Positions 11,480 through 23,085 of a stretch of DNA of 64,000 bases are shown here, piece by piece. Position numbers and translations under genes: made by a program. The notes below the pieces were generated by a model. It searched no databases. It was not told where the DNA came from and saw only the letters and a list, made by a program, of their open reading frames with translations. Position 1 is the stretch's first letter. Each line of letters opens with the position of its first letter. Source of the stretch: Ariolimax columbianus (taxonomy: Eukaryota > Mollusca > Gastropoda > Stylommatophora > Arionidae); contig JAVGWX010000008.1 in assembly GCA_036924085.1 (NCBI GenBank), positions 49,645,019 through 49,709,018 of the forward strand. Direction: 5' to 3'.

Positions 11480-12610
11480 TTATATTTTTTACAGGCATAT
11501 GAAGAAAATATGTCGCGTTTCATGGAAACAAATAGAAGTCATGGAAAAACTAGGACTGGAAAGAGAACTATTGAAAGACATTCAGAGCCGACCAATCGTA
11601 CATTTTGAAAAAAGTCAAATATATAGCACTCATGTGAAAACCATAGGAGAGGTAAAGGCAATCGAGCAGTACGTAGGCAACATTACAAGTGGGAGGGTAA
11701 CATCAAACGATGGATGAACAACAGTCTGTGTGTACCCCCAGGACAAGAGATGGAGAATATTGCAGATCAATTGCAGTTAACTTTAATTCTGGTGACGGCA
11801 CTTGAGATGGATTCAATTGAATATACGTTTAAGAAAGAGTCGGGTGATTGTTGATTGTAGAATCAAAGTGACAGTACCAGTTGAGTTTTTAAATAGTGTT
11901 GCTGATAGTAAATTCGCAGCGAGGAAGAAAATCGATTTAAGATCATTGACAAGACTTAGACAATGATCACTTACATGGCGAAAACCAGACCTAAAGTTAT
12001 CCTGCAGAAGCATAACGCTCAGAACGTCACGAGTTTTGAATATTTCGGCTTAACTATTTATCAACAACGGAGATTGCCATAAATAAATAAAGAGACAAAT
12101 GACAATGGCACTATAGAGGTTAAGTAGAATGAAAAACGAATAGTAGAACACTTACAGAATGACCAAAAAAAAGATGTTAAAGACTTGCAAATTCCCTGTG
12201 GCACAGTGTAAATGCAAGACATGGTCAGCACCCGAAACCCTACCGAAGAAGATTGAATCCTTCGAGCTAAAATGCTAAAGGAGTGTGCTCAAAATGCCAT
12301 GGATAGCGAAACATAAAAACGCATTTAATCATTCAGAGTCTCGATACAAGAATTAATACTAAACAACATTAAGTCCAGGAAATGAACATACCTCCACATC
12401 AAACGTCACAGTAGCCTAGAAAGAACAACACAGAAGTGAATGGTATCTGGCAAAAAAGGTAGCGGCAGACTGAGAAGATGGACAGTGGAGATTACAGAGG
12501 CTCTGGGTTTGACACGGCAGAGGCGGGAGAGCTTCCCATGGATCGAGTGTCTTACTGGTAGGTGGGCGGCGTTCTGGCAAAAAATATGCTACATGATGAT
12601 GATGAATAAC
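11480..12610 (+). mobile_element. Decayed LINE C-terminal/3' remnants in intron 1
   Basis: Two stretches resemble the C-terminal tails of RTE-like LINE proteins. At 11480-11720 the text reads like ICRVSWK...MEKLGLERELLK. At 12230-12600 it reads KKIESFELKMLKE, then G-S-G-R-L-R-R-W and a W-rich end, closing with an ATGATGATGA-type 3' tail. Frames are broken by stops. Lineage assignment is tentative. The second part is missing from copy B. Confidence 0.5.
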
Positions 12611-12769
12611 AAACGGTAAACGACATCTTCAAGGGCCACATGTATCTGTTTTCAACACATAAGCATCTACAGTGAACAAGAAAGCACAACCGACGAATTG
12701 AGAAATGGTTTAAGGTTTAGATAATTGTTTGGAACAAAACAGAATATAAGGCACCACTTATGGTCAGTG

Positions 12770-13139
12770 TCTAGAACAGACAGGAATTAGAAGTGACTTA
12801 ATACAGGTTTATAAATTAAGTTAACAGAAATAATACATTAGACTATACCAAGTTTTACAAAGTACAACAGGCTACAAAGAACAAGAGAGCACAACTTCAA
12901 ATTGTTTAATGACAGGTCAAAATTAAATATTATGAAATATTTACTTAGTCAGAAAGTGGTGAGTGTTTGGAATGCATTGCCAAATGATGTGGTTGAGGCA
13001 GGGTTAGTCAATGCGTTCAAAAATAAATTGGATACTTTCAATTACTTTTAGCGTTTGTGGAGTGGAATAAACTGGTTGTATTTATACTCTGTAGAACCTT
13101 CTAAACCAGTATAATGAAGTTAAATTAAGTTAAGTTAAA
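12770..13139 (+). mobile_element. CR1 LINE 3'-end fragment
   Basis: A degraded copy of the CR1 C-terminus (compare 24370-24717) runs through VWNALP..VVEAG.VNAF.NKLD. It is followed by the conserved 3' element AACTGGTTGTATTTATAC...TTCTAAACCAGTATAA and a (GTTAA)n-like tail. It lies antisense in protease intron 1, its tail only about 13 bases from the exon 1 donor. Copy B keeps only the 3' part (61473-61688). Confidence 0.88.
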
Positions 13140-13153
13140 TAAATACAACTTAC

Positions 13154-13184
13154 CCAGAAGGCAAACAAATACGATTAACTTCAT
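13154..13184 (-). CDS. Protease copy A exon 1 (signal peptide, too short for ORF finding)
   Basis: ATG opens a 31-base exon encoding the hydrophobic leader MKLIVFVCLL plus the first base of codon 11, ending at GTAAGT. The start is chosen because it gives a signal peptide, joins exon 2 in phase, and lies about 90 bases below a TATA box. It is identical in copy B. Confidence 0.9.
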
Positions 13185-13274
13185 AATGACAATGAGTGTC
13201 TCATCGACTGTGACTCTGAGACGGCTGATCTGGGATCTGTTGACAACGGTGATGATGTTTGCTTACAGTCCGTC

Positions 13275-13284
13275 CTTTTATATA
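13275..13284 (-). promoter_or_regulatory. TATA box of protease copy A
   Basis: TATATAAAAG on the minus strand. Transcription would start near 13245-13250, leaving a 5' UTR of about 60 bases before the ATG at 13184. Copy B has TGTATAAAAG at the same place. Confidence 0.75.
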
Positions 13285-13676
13285 CTATTGCCAACAGCAT
13301 CATTAAGTCCTGCATGTACTTTCAGAATGTCCTAATCACTTAGAGAAATGCTAACTTAACGATTGACCGCGAACTGCTATGTTCTGCGATCTTGTATCGG
13401 AGCCAAGATACTGAATTTTAGTATTCGCCAATGAGATCGATAGTCCCATATTTTAGGTGTACTACCCAGATACTCAAGAGACTGTTGCGGCGCTGGGCTA
13501 TCCGGGCTTAGCGGGACTATGTCATCCGCGTGGACGAGGTCAGTGATGCACCTTTGGTCAATAGTGGTTCTATGGTGTTGAGAGGTGAGGCGGTCCAGGA
13601 ATCATTCGGCAGCCTAACAGAAGAGATCAGAAGCAATGACGTAGTCCTGTCTAACCGCGGTAGATGTTGGGAATCT

Positions 13677-13680
<4 letters not shown>

Positions 13681-13723
<43 letters not shown>

Positions 13724-13812
13724 AGAGAGAGAGGGAGAGGAAGAAAGAGAGAGAGAGGGAGAGAGAGAAGAAGAGAAGGAGAGTTAGAGGGAGAGGGAGA
13801 GAGATAGAGAGA
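13681..13812. repeat. (GA)n tract
   Basis: A pure then interrupted GA repeat upstream of the protease promoter. In copy B the tract is nearly twice as long (62228-62472), the largest length change among the simple repeats. Confidence 0.95.
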
Positions 13813-13899
13813 GTTCTCCCGCGACGAATTCTGGCACCGGTATCCGTAGACAACGCTTTAATTAATCAAACCTAGAAGCGGAGCAGGAGTTCTGATGCC

Positions 13900-16110
13900 T
13901 TGCATGGCCTTCCACAAGAGATGCACGCACTTATATCCAATGCGGACAACGCAGACACGAAATAGACCACATTCTATCCAACTTCCAAACCATCAGAAAA
14001 TCAGCCCCAAAATAAAACCGCCCACCACCAAACCATAATAATAATAGAATATCACAAGCTTCCCGAGCATTATTGGAAGAGAGGCACAAAATGGATCTCA
14101 ACAATGCAGCTTTCAATGCCTTCATCTCACTCTGCCGTCAAAAACTCAAAGAAGAGTTTGCCCGCCAGCACCTCTTTGCATCGGTATAGCCACTATGTAG
14201 CGTAAAGCTATCTTCTCAGCACATCTCCGAGCACCACCATGCCAGTCCCTGCCTGAAAGCACCTGGTGGGTCCCGAACTACATCTAGACTAGACATGGAG
14301 AAGATCATCAATGAGTATTACACCGATTTATTCAGGTAATCTGACCTTCCACCCATCACACCCCACTTTCACCCCTTTCCAAACTTCCTACCCTAAAAAA
14401 TGAGCCACGCCCTTGATAGTGGCCGCCTAAGAAATCACTCGATGTAGATAACATCACTGCAGATGACCTCAAAGCGTGTGGACTACCATTCCATCCAGCC
14501 CTAGGCCCGATACCTTCAGTCTCTGGTAACTCCAACACAATACGTGTCTGCATAGAAAAGGAGACGATGAACGCAGTGGAAACTCCCGCCTGTCCCGGCC
14601 AACTCTAAACAAAATGTATACTGGCCTGTCCCGGTGAACTCTATACTAAATGTATACTGTCCTGTCCCGGCCAACTCTTTACTAAATGTATACTCGCCTG
14701 TCCCGGTCAACTCTATATTAAATGTATACTCGCCTATCCCGGCCAACTCTATACTAAATGTATACTCGCCTGTCCCGGTCAACTCTATACTAAATGTATA
14801 CTGGCCTGTCCCGGTGAACTCTATACTAAATGTATACTGGCCTGTCCCGGTCAACTCTATACTAAATGTATACTGTCCTGTCCCGGTCAACTCTATACTA
14901 AATGTATACTGTCCTGTCCCGGTCAACTCTATACAAAATGTATACTGGCCTGTCCCGGTGAACTCTATACTAAATGTATACTGTCCTCACCCGGCCAACT
15001 CTTTACTAAATGTATACTCGCCTGTCCCGGTCAACTCTATATTAAATGTATACTCGCCTATCCCGGCCAACTCTATACTAAATGTATACTCGCCTGTCCC
15101 GGTCAACTCTATACTAAATGTATACTCGCCTATCCCGGTCACCTATATACTAAATGTATACTCGCCTGTCCTGGTCACCTCTATACTAAATGTATACTCG
15201 CCTGTCCTGGTCACCTCTATACTAAATGTATACTCGCCTGTCCCTGGCACCTCTATACTAAATGTATACTTGCTAGGATGCGTCACCTTCTCCAAGCTAC
15301 CCACCGATGAACCACATCTCAATCTGCTGTCGTCTAATTGAAACACCCAGAGAGAATCAAACTCCTTTAATCGTCACCTATTATCGATTATAAGAAAGCA
15401 TTCGGCTCTGTACAGCCACGTTTCGTCTGCCACTCGCTGCTGGACCAAGGCATTATTTCTGACTATGTCAAAATCCTTGCTAACTACTATTGAAGAAAGT
15501 ACGAAAACCTGTCCCCACTTTCAAAAGTCGTTAATAGAATCCGTCCAGAAAGGTGTTTGTCAGGGGGATCCTATCGCATCAGGATGATTTAGTGCTCATC
15601 ACAGAAACAAAGACCTCAACCAGATGGTAGCTATGGTTAATAAAGTAGGGAGAACAACTGGCCTCGAGGGTGAACACCTTCAATACAAAACGTCACGCGT
15701 AACCGCTTCGCTAACGATGACCCAATCATCATCGATGGCGAGGACCTGGAGGACGTGGAGCAGCGCATGAGCTGCAGTGGTCAGCGACCCATAGCTGACT
15801 GCTAGCCTCAGGGCCAGCGAACCAGGGCTGCCAATACCCTTCTACACCTCCACGCGGTGATCCTGGATAACAGGCTGCAGCAGGGCAGACTGGCTAAGGA
15901 GAAGGGATCGAAGAGGGAATGCTAACCCGGTACTCAAAAAATGCTTCCTGAAGTCGGATGTGTTGGACCGAAAGGTGCAAATATCGCAGTCAAGCTATCA
16001 ACTACGACACAACGGAATCCGTTCTCTGAACTGCATTCTGCTACTTAAGCCCTTTCAGGGTTTGGTAGCGGGAGATTGAGAACGAACGAAGAGGAAGAAG
16101 AAGAATAAGA
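13900..16110 (+). mobile_element. LINE pseudogene (linker plus RT core), split by a minisatellite
   Basis: Broken frames on the plus strand give recognisable LINE blocks in the correct order. Linker text EKIINEYYTDLF lies near 14300 and KSLDVDNITADDLKACG near 14430. After the minisatellite come the RT motif IDYKKAFGSV near 15390, KGVCQGDPI near 15550, and RFANDDPIIIDGEDLED near 15705 (the YADD region). The tail runs to an AAGAAG-rich end near 16110. Stops and frameshifts are frequent, so it is inactive. The lineage resembles RTE-like elements but is not certain. Confidence 0.7.
14585..15275. repeat. 36-bp minisatellite, about 19 units
   Basis: The unit is CTGTCCCGGTCAACTCTATA followed by CTAAATGTATACTGGC, with few variants. 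Because 36 is divisible by three, a 235-codon frame on plus and a 136-codon frame on minus stay open; neither is a gene. It interrupts a LINE pseudogene. Copy B has about 12 units (63245-63685). Confidence 0.97.
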
Positions 16111-16514
16111 AGAACATGCAAGCGACCTAAATTCAGAATTAACAACATGTTGTCGCTCGGGCTGGGCAGCTCTCTGGTGGCACTGCTTTCCCCACTGAAA
16201 TACCCCATGTGTCCTATGACGTTTACACCAAGCGGGTAAGAGCCGCTATTTGATCTAGCCACGGAAAGGAAACCACGGTAGACAAACCAACCTACTGCCT
16301 TGGAGGTACTATCGGGAGATGGAAAGGCTATGGGAGACAACCCAAAACAGAAAACCCAACCCGAACTGCCGAAGACGGAGTGTGTCAGCTACGGCGCAGG
16401 GACCGGGAAAAATCAGGACACACACGCACCAACAGGATATGGTCAAGCGACAGTCTACCCTATCGTCATGGTGTCGCTCCTACAGGGGGAGGCAGAATAG
16501 TGGGGCTGATCAAC

Positions 16515-18200
16515 AAACTTGGAACCTGAAAGTGGTACAATGGAATGCAGAGGGCGTGAGAAACAAAAAACCCGAACTCGGAACTGCAAGAATTTCTCAA
16601 AGAAAACGATATAGACATTATGTGTATTCAGGAAACACACCTAATAGAAACTCAAAATTGTTCATCCGAAGATATGAATGTTTCCGTCAAGATAGGGAAA
16701 AAAGAACTAAAGGAGGAATAATAACACTAGTAAAAGACTCTTTACCAGCAGTTAAAACAAATAGATCTGGACCAGATGAATTTATTATTTTTTTATGAGT
16801 TGTGAGCCGTGTCACCTAACCACTAGGCCACGCCGTCCCCTCCAGATGAATTAAAATACATCACATGAGACTCAATGATAACAAACTGCTATAGTCCACC
16901 GGCCACAGCTCTGGCAATATACAAAGTCAAAATTGAAGAGTCGAGACACCTCATAGTGGGAGATTTTAACAGTCACACCCCAAACTGGGGCTACAAAACA
17001 ATGGACCAGAGAGACGGGGGGTAGAAGATTAGATGATGGAAAACAAAGTCATCTTAATAAATAGGCCAGACGATAGGCACACATATTACTCTAGAATATG
17101 GAAAAAAATGAGTACTCCAGACCTTGCGATGGCAACAGACGACCTTCACCGGCTAACAGCAAGAACAGTCAACAGCCAACTGGATGGAAGCGGCCATGTC
17201 CCAATCACTTTAGAAATATGTAATATGGGACAAACAGAGATAACAGATATGCACCCACGCTGGAATTTCAAAGGAGCAAACTGGATTATTTTAGAGAAAA
17301 TGTAAATAAACTCTGTGAAAATATATCCCATGCCAAAAAATTAAATAAAAATGTTACCATCATGACGGAGGCTATCATCCAGGCAGTAAATTAATCAAAT
17401 CCATGTGGAAAACGGAAAACCTATAAACCCTATTGGAGCAATAAACTAGGCAAAATGCACAAAGAACTAAGTGAGACAAGAGATACCATGAAAAAACATC
17501 CTTCACCAGATAAAAACAGGGAAACAGAGCAAAATTAAAAACACATTCTTAGAGTCAAAGAAGGGTGAGATCCAAATAAATTTTTCAGGAAACGACTGAA
17601 AGCATAAGCATGGAAAGAGGTACAAGTAATTTCTGGAAGCTGATAAGAGCATTAAATGAAGAAACCAGAGGGAGCCATGGGAGGACAGTCATTAAGGAAA
17701 ATGAGAAACATCATACAGGGAAAATGGCAGCAAACATCCTGGCTGAATTTTTCAGAGAGGATCGTACTACAACATTGACACGAGAACGCAAACTAGAGGT
17801 CAGAAAAGAGATAAAAGAGAACCTGAAGACACAGAATGCGGATCCCTGAATGAAGGCATCATTCAAAATAGTAGAGATAAACACTGCTATTCAGAAACTG
17901 AAAAACAAGAAAGCTCCAGGAAAAGATGGCATCACATGATTAAAAACCTAGATCAAGGGTCAAGAAGAAAACTCATGAAAATCTGTAATCAATAATGGAG
18001 CACGGGTAGGATCCCAGACCTGTGGCGGGAGGCTATCATTATCCCAATCAGAAAACCAAAAAAGGTGAAGACAAGCAAGGAAAGCTATAGGACAAAAAGC
18101 CTGCTCAGTTGTGTTGGAAAAGTCATGGAAAAAAGGTAAATGCAAGACTATAAAACATCTGGAAAATAAACCAGCTCCTACTCAATTCACTGCTATGATA
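16515..18200 (+). mobile_element. RNase-H LINE relative: endonuclease-linker-RT start, decayed
   Basis: The plus strand encodes VVQWNAEGVRNKK (endonuclease motif I), ITLVKDSLPAVKTN, a GDFNSH-like block near 16965 (VGDFNSHTPNWGY), TPDLAMATDD and GHVPITL. It continues through a linker to KLKNKKAPGKDGI near 17900 and PDLWREAIIIPI near 18020. The order and wording match the intact family A element at 33395-37186, but many stops and frameshifts are present. It ends before the RT core. Confidence 0.85.
16795..16845 (-). mobile_element. tRNA-like SINE head fragment inserted in LINE
   Basis: On the minus strand, GGACGGCGTGGCCTAGTGG contains a good pol III A box (TGGCCTAGTGG). It interrupts the LINE coding region, and the phrase CCAGATGAATT is repeated on both sides like a target-site duplication. 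No B box remains, so it is a short 5' fragment or a tRNA-derived insert. Confidence 0.5.
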
Positions 18201-18439
18201 GGTTTGATATTCTTATTTGTACTGACTGCTGTACCTGATAAAGGCATTGTAAGTCATAACAGAAGTTAAGTTCTTGATTTTGTTCTAAATTGGTATTTGA
18301 ACCATTCCTATCTATGTTTTATACTCCACAGGCTACAAAACAGAGACTGGGGTATGAGAGGACTAGGTTTTGAACTCTTCCAGTTTTACCACCAAAAGCA
18401 AGCATTCACATCACTACAATTGATAAAATATAGAGACTT

Positions 18440-21400
18440 GACAATAAGCATTAATGTCTGAAATATTATCTTACTATCCACATGTTAACAAACTCACCCT
18501 GGGCATTACAGTCCTAGCTAGTATCTTACTATCCACATGTTAACAAACCGACCCTGGGCATTACAGTCCTAGCTAGTATCTTACTATCCACATGTTAACA
18601 AACCCACCCTGGGCATTACAGTCCTAGCTAGTATCTTACTATCCACATGTTAAAAAACTCACCATCAGGAATTACAGTCCTAGCTAGCATCTTACTATCC
18701 ACATGTTTACAAACTCACCTTCAGGCATTACAGTCCCAGCTAGTATCTTACTATCCACATTTTAAAAAACCTACCCTGGGCATTACATTCCTAGCTAGTA
18801 TTTTACTATCCACATGTTAACAAACTCACCTTGGGCATTACAGTCCTAGCTAGTATCTTATTATCAACATGTTAACAAACTCACTCTCAGGCATTACAGT
18901 CCCAGCTAGTATCTTACTATCCACATGTTAACAAACTCACCCTCAGGCATTACAGTCCTAGCTATTATCTTACTATCCACATGTTAACAAAGCCACCCTG
19001 GGCATTACAGTCCTAGCTAGTATCTTACTATCCACATGTTAATAAACTCACCCTCAGGCATTACAGTCCCAGCTAGTATCTTACTATCCACATGTTAACA
19101 AACTCATCCTCAGGAATTACAGTTCTAGCTAGTATCTTACTATCCACATGTTACCAAACCCACCCTGGGCATTACAATCCTAGCTAGTATCTTACTATCC
19201 ACATGCTAACAAACTCACTCTCAGGCATTACAGTCCTAGCTAGTATCTTACTGTGCACATGTTCACAAACCGACCCTGGGCATTACAGTCCTAGCTAGTA
19301 TCTTACTATCCACATGTTAACAAACTGACCCTGGGCATTACAGTCCTAGCTATTATCTTACTATGCAGATGTTAACATACCTACCCTGGGCATTACAGTC
19401 CTAGCTAGTATCTTACTATCCACATGTTAACAAACCGACCCTGGGCATTACAGTCCTAGCTATTATCTTACTATGCACATGTTAACATACCTACCCTGGG
19501 CATTATAGTCCTAGTTAGCATCTTACAATGCTACATCAAGTTTTAAGGTCCTATATATAGCATCTTACTATCCACAAGTTAACATGCCAACATCAAGTTT
19601 TAATGTCCCACAAAGTATCTACCTAAACACATGCTAACAGTCATTTATATAATACCTTACTGTTAGAATATTAACATACATATAATAAACTGTATTGTCC
19701 CATAACGTATCGTACTATCCCATGTAAACAGATGTACACTTATACAAAACATTACAGTCCTACATAGTAATTTGTTATCTGTATATTAACAGACCAATAT
19801 TAAGCTTTATTGTCATTCAAAATATTGTACAATCCCAATGTTATCAGACAGAAAGCTTTAATGTCCTACATAAAATCTTACAATCCACATATTAACAAAC
19901 CAACTCTAGATTTAATGTGCTATACACTATCTACTATCTAGATGTTAAAGACTGATCCAGAGCATTGATGCACTACATAGTTTCTCACTGTCACAATGTT
20001 AACAAACCAACACAGAGCTTGAATGTCCTACACATTTTCTCACTGCCTCAATGTTAACAAACCAACACAGGGCTTGAATGTCCTACACAGTTTCTCACTG
20101 CCTCAATGTTAACAAACCAACACAGAGCTTGAATGTCCTATAAAGTATCTTACTGTCAACAGAAGCAGACCAACACCTCATTTTAGTGCAATACATAATA
20201 TATTGCAAACTACATGTTAACAGGCAGATGCTGAGCTTAACTGTTAAAAATAATATCTTACTGTTCACATGTTAATAAACAAACACCGAACTTTTAGCAT
20301 AGATGACCTACGTAGTATCTTACTCTACAACTGTTAGCAGACAAACACTGAGTTTTATTGTCCCATGTACTATTAAACTGTTTGCATGTTAACAAACCAT
20401 TCTTATTTGTTAATGTCCTACATGTTATCTTACTGTCCAGAAGCTAGCAGTCTCATAGGAATCTTTAATGTCCAACATATTGTTTTACTTTTCACATGTT
20501 AACAGAACAACAGCAAGCTTTACTTTGCTACATAGCATCATACTATCTACTTGTTAACAGAACGACAGCAAGTTTTACTTTGCTACATAGCATCATACTA
20601 TCCACTTGTTAAAAGAACAACAGCACGTTTTACTTTGCTACATAGCATCATACTATCCACTTGTTTACAGAACGACAGCAAGTTTTACTTTGCTACATAG
20701 CATCATACTATCCACTTGTTAACACACCAACAGTGAACTTTCATGTCCTACATATTTTCCTAATGTCCAAATGTTAATACACAGCAACCAAGATATAATG
20801 CTCTATATATTATCTCACTATCCACATGAAAACAGACCAACATCATGATTAGGTATCCTATATAGTATATTATTATCCCCAGGTAAACAGACCAAAAATG
20901 AGCGGTGATGCCCTACATAGTATTTTACTTTCCACACGTTAACATACCAACACTGAGCTTTATTGTCCTACATATCCTGTTCATACCCAGATGTTAACAG
21001 GCAAATATCAAGCTTTAATGTCCTTTACAGTGTCTTACCTTCGTTTTGTAAACAGACAGACACCAAGACTGAATGTTATAACGGCTTCCTGCTGTCTACA
21101 TGTCAACAGACAAACACCGAGCTGTAGTGTTGTAAAAAAAATGTTTCTAATCAAATTATTAATAGACCCACACTGAGCCTTATCGCAAAAAACAAAACAA
21201 AAATAATCTTCTGTTCCACAAATAAAGAGATAGCAATAGGCTTAATTATCTTGATATCTGACTATCACTATGGAAACAGAATGACACCGAGGTTTATTGT
21301 CCTAAATATTATCTTGATATTCACAAGGCAAAAGATGTAGACCTACAACAAGCTTTACTGTCCCATATAGTATCTTACTTTTCCCATCTAAACAAACTGA

Positions 21401-23085
21401 CCATGTCTATTAATGTCGTGCATATTATCCTACTAATCACATATAAATAGATCCACACAAGCTTCAATGTCCTACATTTTATCTTTAAATCCACATGCCA
21501 GAATAACACTGAGCTTTACTGCCATACATATTATCTTACCATCCCCACGTTAACAGACAACAACGAGATTTGATATCCTACATATTAACTTATCATCCAC
21601 AAATTTACAGACCAGCACCATGATTTGATACTCTACATATTATCTTACCATTCCCATGTTAACAGATCAGCACCGAGGTTTGATACCCTACATATAATCT
21701 TACCATTCCCATGTTAATAGACCAACAACAAGATTTGATACCCTACATATTATCTTACCATCCCCACGTTAACAGACCAGCACCGAGATTTGATACCGTA
21801 CATATTATCTTACCATTCCCATGTTAATAGACCAACACCAAGATTTGATACCCTACATATTATCTTACCACCCCCACGTTAACAGCGTTAACAGACCAGC
21901 ACCGAGATTTGATACCCTCCATCTTATCTTACTATCCCGATGATAACAGACCAACATGAAGATTTGATACCCTACATAGTATCTTACTATCTACATGACA
22001 ACAGAGACCACCACTGAGATTTGAAACCCTACATATTTTCTTACTATCCACGTGTTAACAGACCGCCACTGAGATTTGATACCTTACATAACTTTCTTTC
22101 CACATAGCAACAGATGTAGACGGCCACCAAACTTTACAGTCCTATATAATACGATAGAATCCATAAATTAACAGTCCAACACCAAAACGTATGTCCTACA
22201 TAGCATTTTACTGTCACCATGTTAACAGACTTCATGTTTTAGTGAAATCAGTTACCAGAGGACGCAGCGCTGAGACAGAAGCTGTGGTGCAGCCACTCCG
22301 ACCTGAAGGGACACCAGGATTTAATGATCTACATATTATCTTACTATCCACATGTTAGAAGTCAGATACTGAGCTTTAATCTCCTACATAAGATCTTACT
22401 AGTTACAAATCAACAGATGATAACCAACTTGGAGATTTACTGTCTTGAAAAATATCTTACTATCCACATGTTAGTAGACTAACATAATAATGTTCCCTTA
22501 GGTGTCTGGGGCCTGTTGCGTCGGATGAACAGCACCATGTCCAGTTGTAACTGCATGCTGCCAGGCTTCCTCTAAGGCATATGGGGAAGCCGCTACCTGT
22601 TGAAGCCACGTGTTTCGGTGACGACCTCTACGGCGATTCCAGCCAGCAGGGTGAAGGCCGTTTACACTGTTGACTGTCTTTTGAAGAATCTGGTGAGCTG
22701 GGACCTCCTTGTCCGGGTGGACAACATGACCGAACAGGAAAATGCTGTGACATTCCAGAATAACTGAGATGGGGGGAAATGTGTCTTTGCTGAAACATCT
22801 ACATTCCAGACAAAATCGTACCAATGAGTGCTAAGGATGTGTCGCTGTAGTCGCTAGTAGACTAACACTAGCTTTAATGTCCTACATAGTAACTCACTAT
22901 CAACATATTAGCAGACTGACACCAAGTTTTAATCTTCTACATAGTATCTCACTATCAAAATATTAGCAGGCTGACACCAAGTTATAATCTTCTACATATT
23001 ATCTCACTATCAACATATTAGCAGACTGACACCAAGCTTTAATCTTCTACATAGTATCTTACTGTCCACATGCTAACACATACAC
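18440..23085. repeat. 55-bp satellite array (left block)
   Basis: The unit is roughly TTACTATCCACATGTTAACA...CATTACAGTCCTAGCTAGTATC, and it contains the palindrome TGTTAACA. Units at 18460-19530 are nearly identical. To the right they diverge to ATCTTAC..TCCACATGTTAACAGACCAACACCGAGCTTTAATGTCC-like forms, with local blocks of near-identical units (20505-20715, 21640-21900). A LINE tail (22495-22855) interrupts the array. No coding potential. Confidence 0.95.
22495..22855 (-). mobile_element. LINE 3'-end fragment within satellite
   Basis: Minus-strand text reads FLFGHVVHPDKEVPAHQIL...GRHRNTWLQQV...LEEAWQHAV. This is the C-terminal Gly-His-Val / Arg-Gly-Arg / Thr-Trp pattern common to LINE ORF2 tails. 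A related fragment lies at 40753-41110. It is truncated at the 5' side and surrounded by satellite units. Confidence 0.7.

Larger units (their letters stand above)
1126..13184 (-). pseudogene. Chymotrypsin-like serine protease (S1 family), copy A, six exons, one internal stop
   Basis: A secreted digestive-type S1 peptidase precursor was rebuilt from splice sites. The exons are 13154-13184, 10919-11070, 8048-8269, 5136-5337, 3126-3242 and 1126-1187. All introns are GT-AG and phases agree throughout, giving 786 bases (261 codons plus stop), a normal length for the family. A hydrophobic signal peptide (MKLIVFVCLLG) leads to a short propeptide and cleavage at R22/I23 (RIVNG). The triad is H67 (TAAHC), D118 (NDIGV) and S216 (GDSGGP), with the usual paired cysteines. 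The S1 pocket has S210 (chymotrypsin 189), G236 (216) and S246 (226), which predicts chymotrypsin- or elastase-like rather than trypsin-like specificity. Codon 189 is TAG (plus-strand 5176-5178), which would remove the catalytic serine; copy B shares it. All other parts are intact. Pseudogene is the simplest reading; editing or readthrough cannot be excluded from DNA alone. Confidence 0.9.
1..15592. repeat. Direct large duplication, copy A
   Basis: This stretch matches 49640-64000 in the same orientation. Position 1 pairs with 49640 and 15592 with 64000. Non-repetitive parts differ by roughly 1-2% by eye; the six protease exons differ at 12 of 786 bases. The main length differences are a 1041-bp segment present only here (11869-12909) and different copy numbers in the minisatellites. 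Both window edges fall inside the duplication, so its true ends are not visible. It could be a tandem or segmental duplication, or two haplotypes wrongly placed in series by an assembler. Confidence 0.97.

Noticed and set aside
14634..15341. 235-codon plus-strand frame with a 12-residue repeat, possibly a structural repeat protein
   Set aside because: It follows exactly from a 36-bp minisatellite. The minus strand is open too, unit number differs between copies, and there is no promoter or splice context.
18440..23085. CRISPR-like array of short repeats
   Set aside because: Units are contiguous without unique spacers, diverge gradually, and the genome is eukaryotic; this is a satellite.
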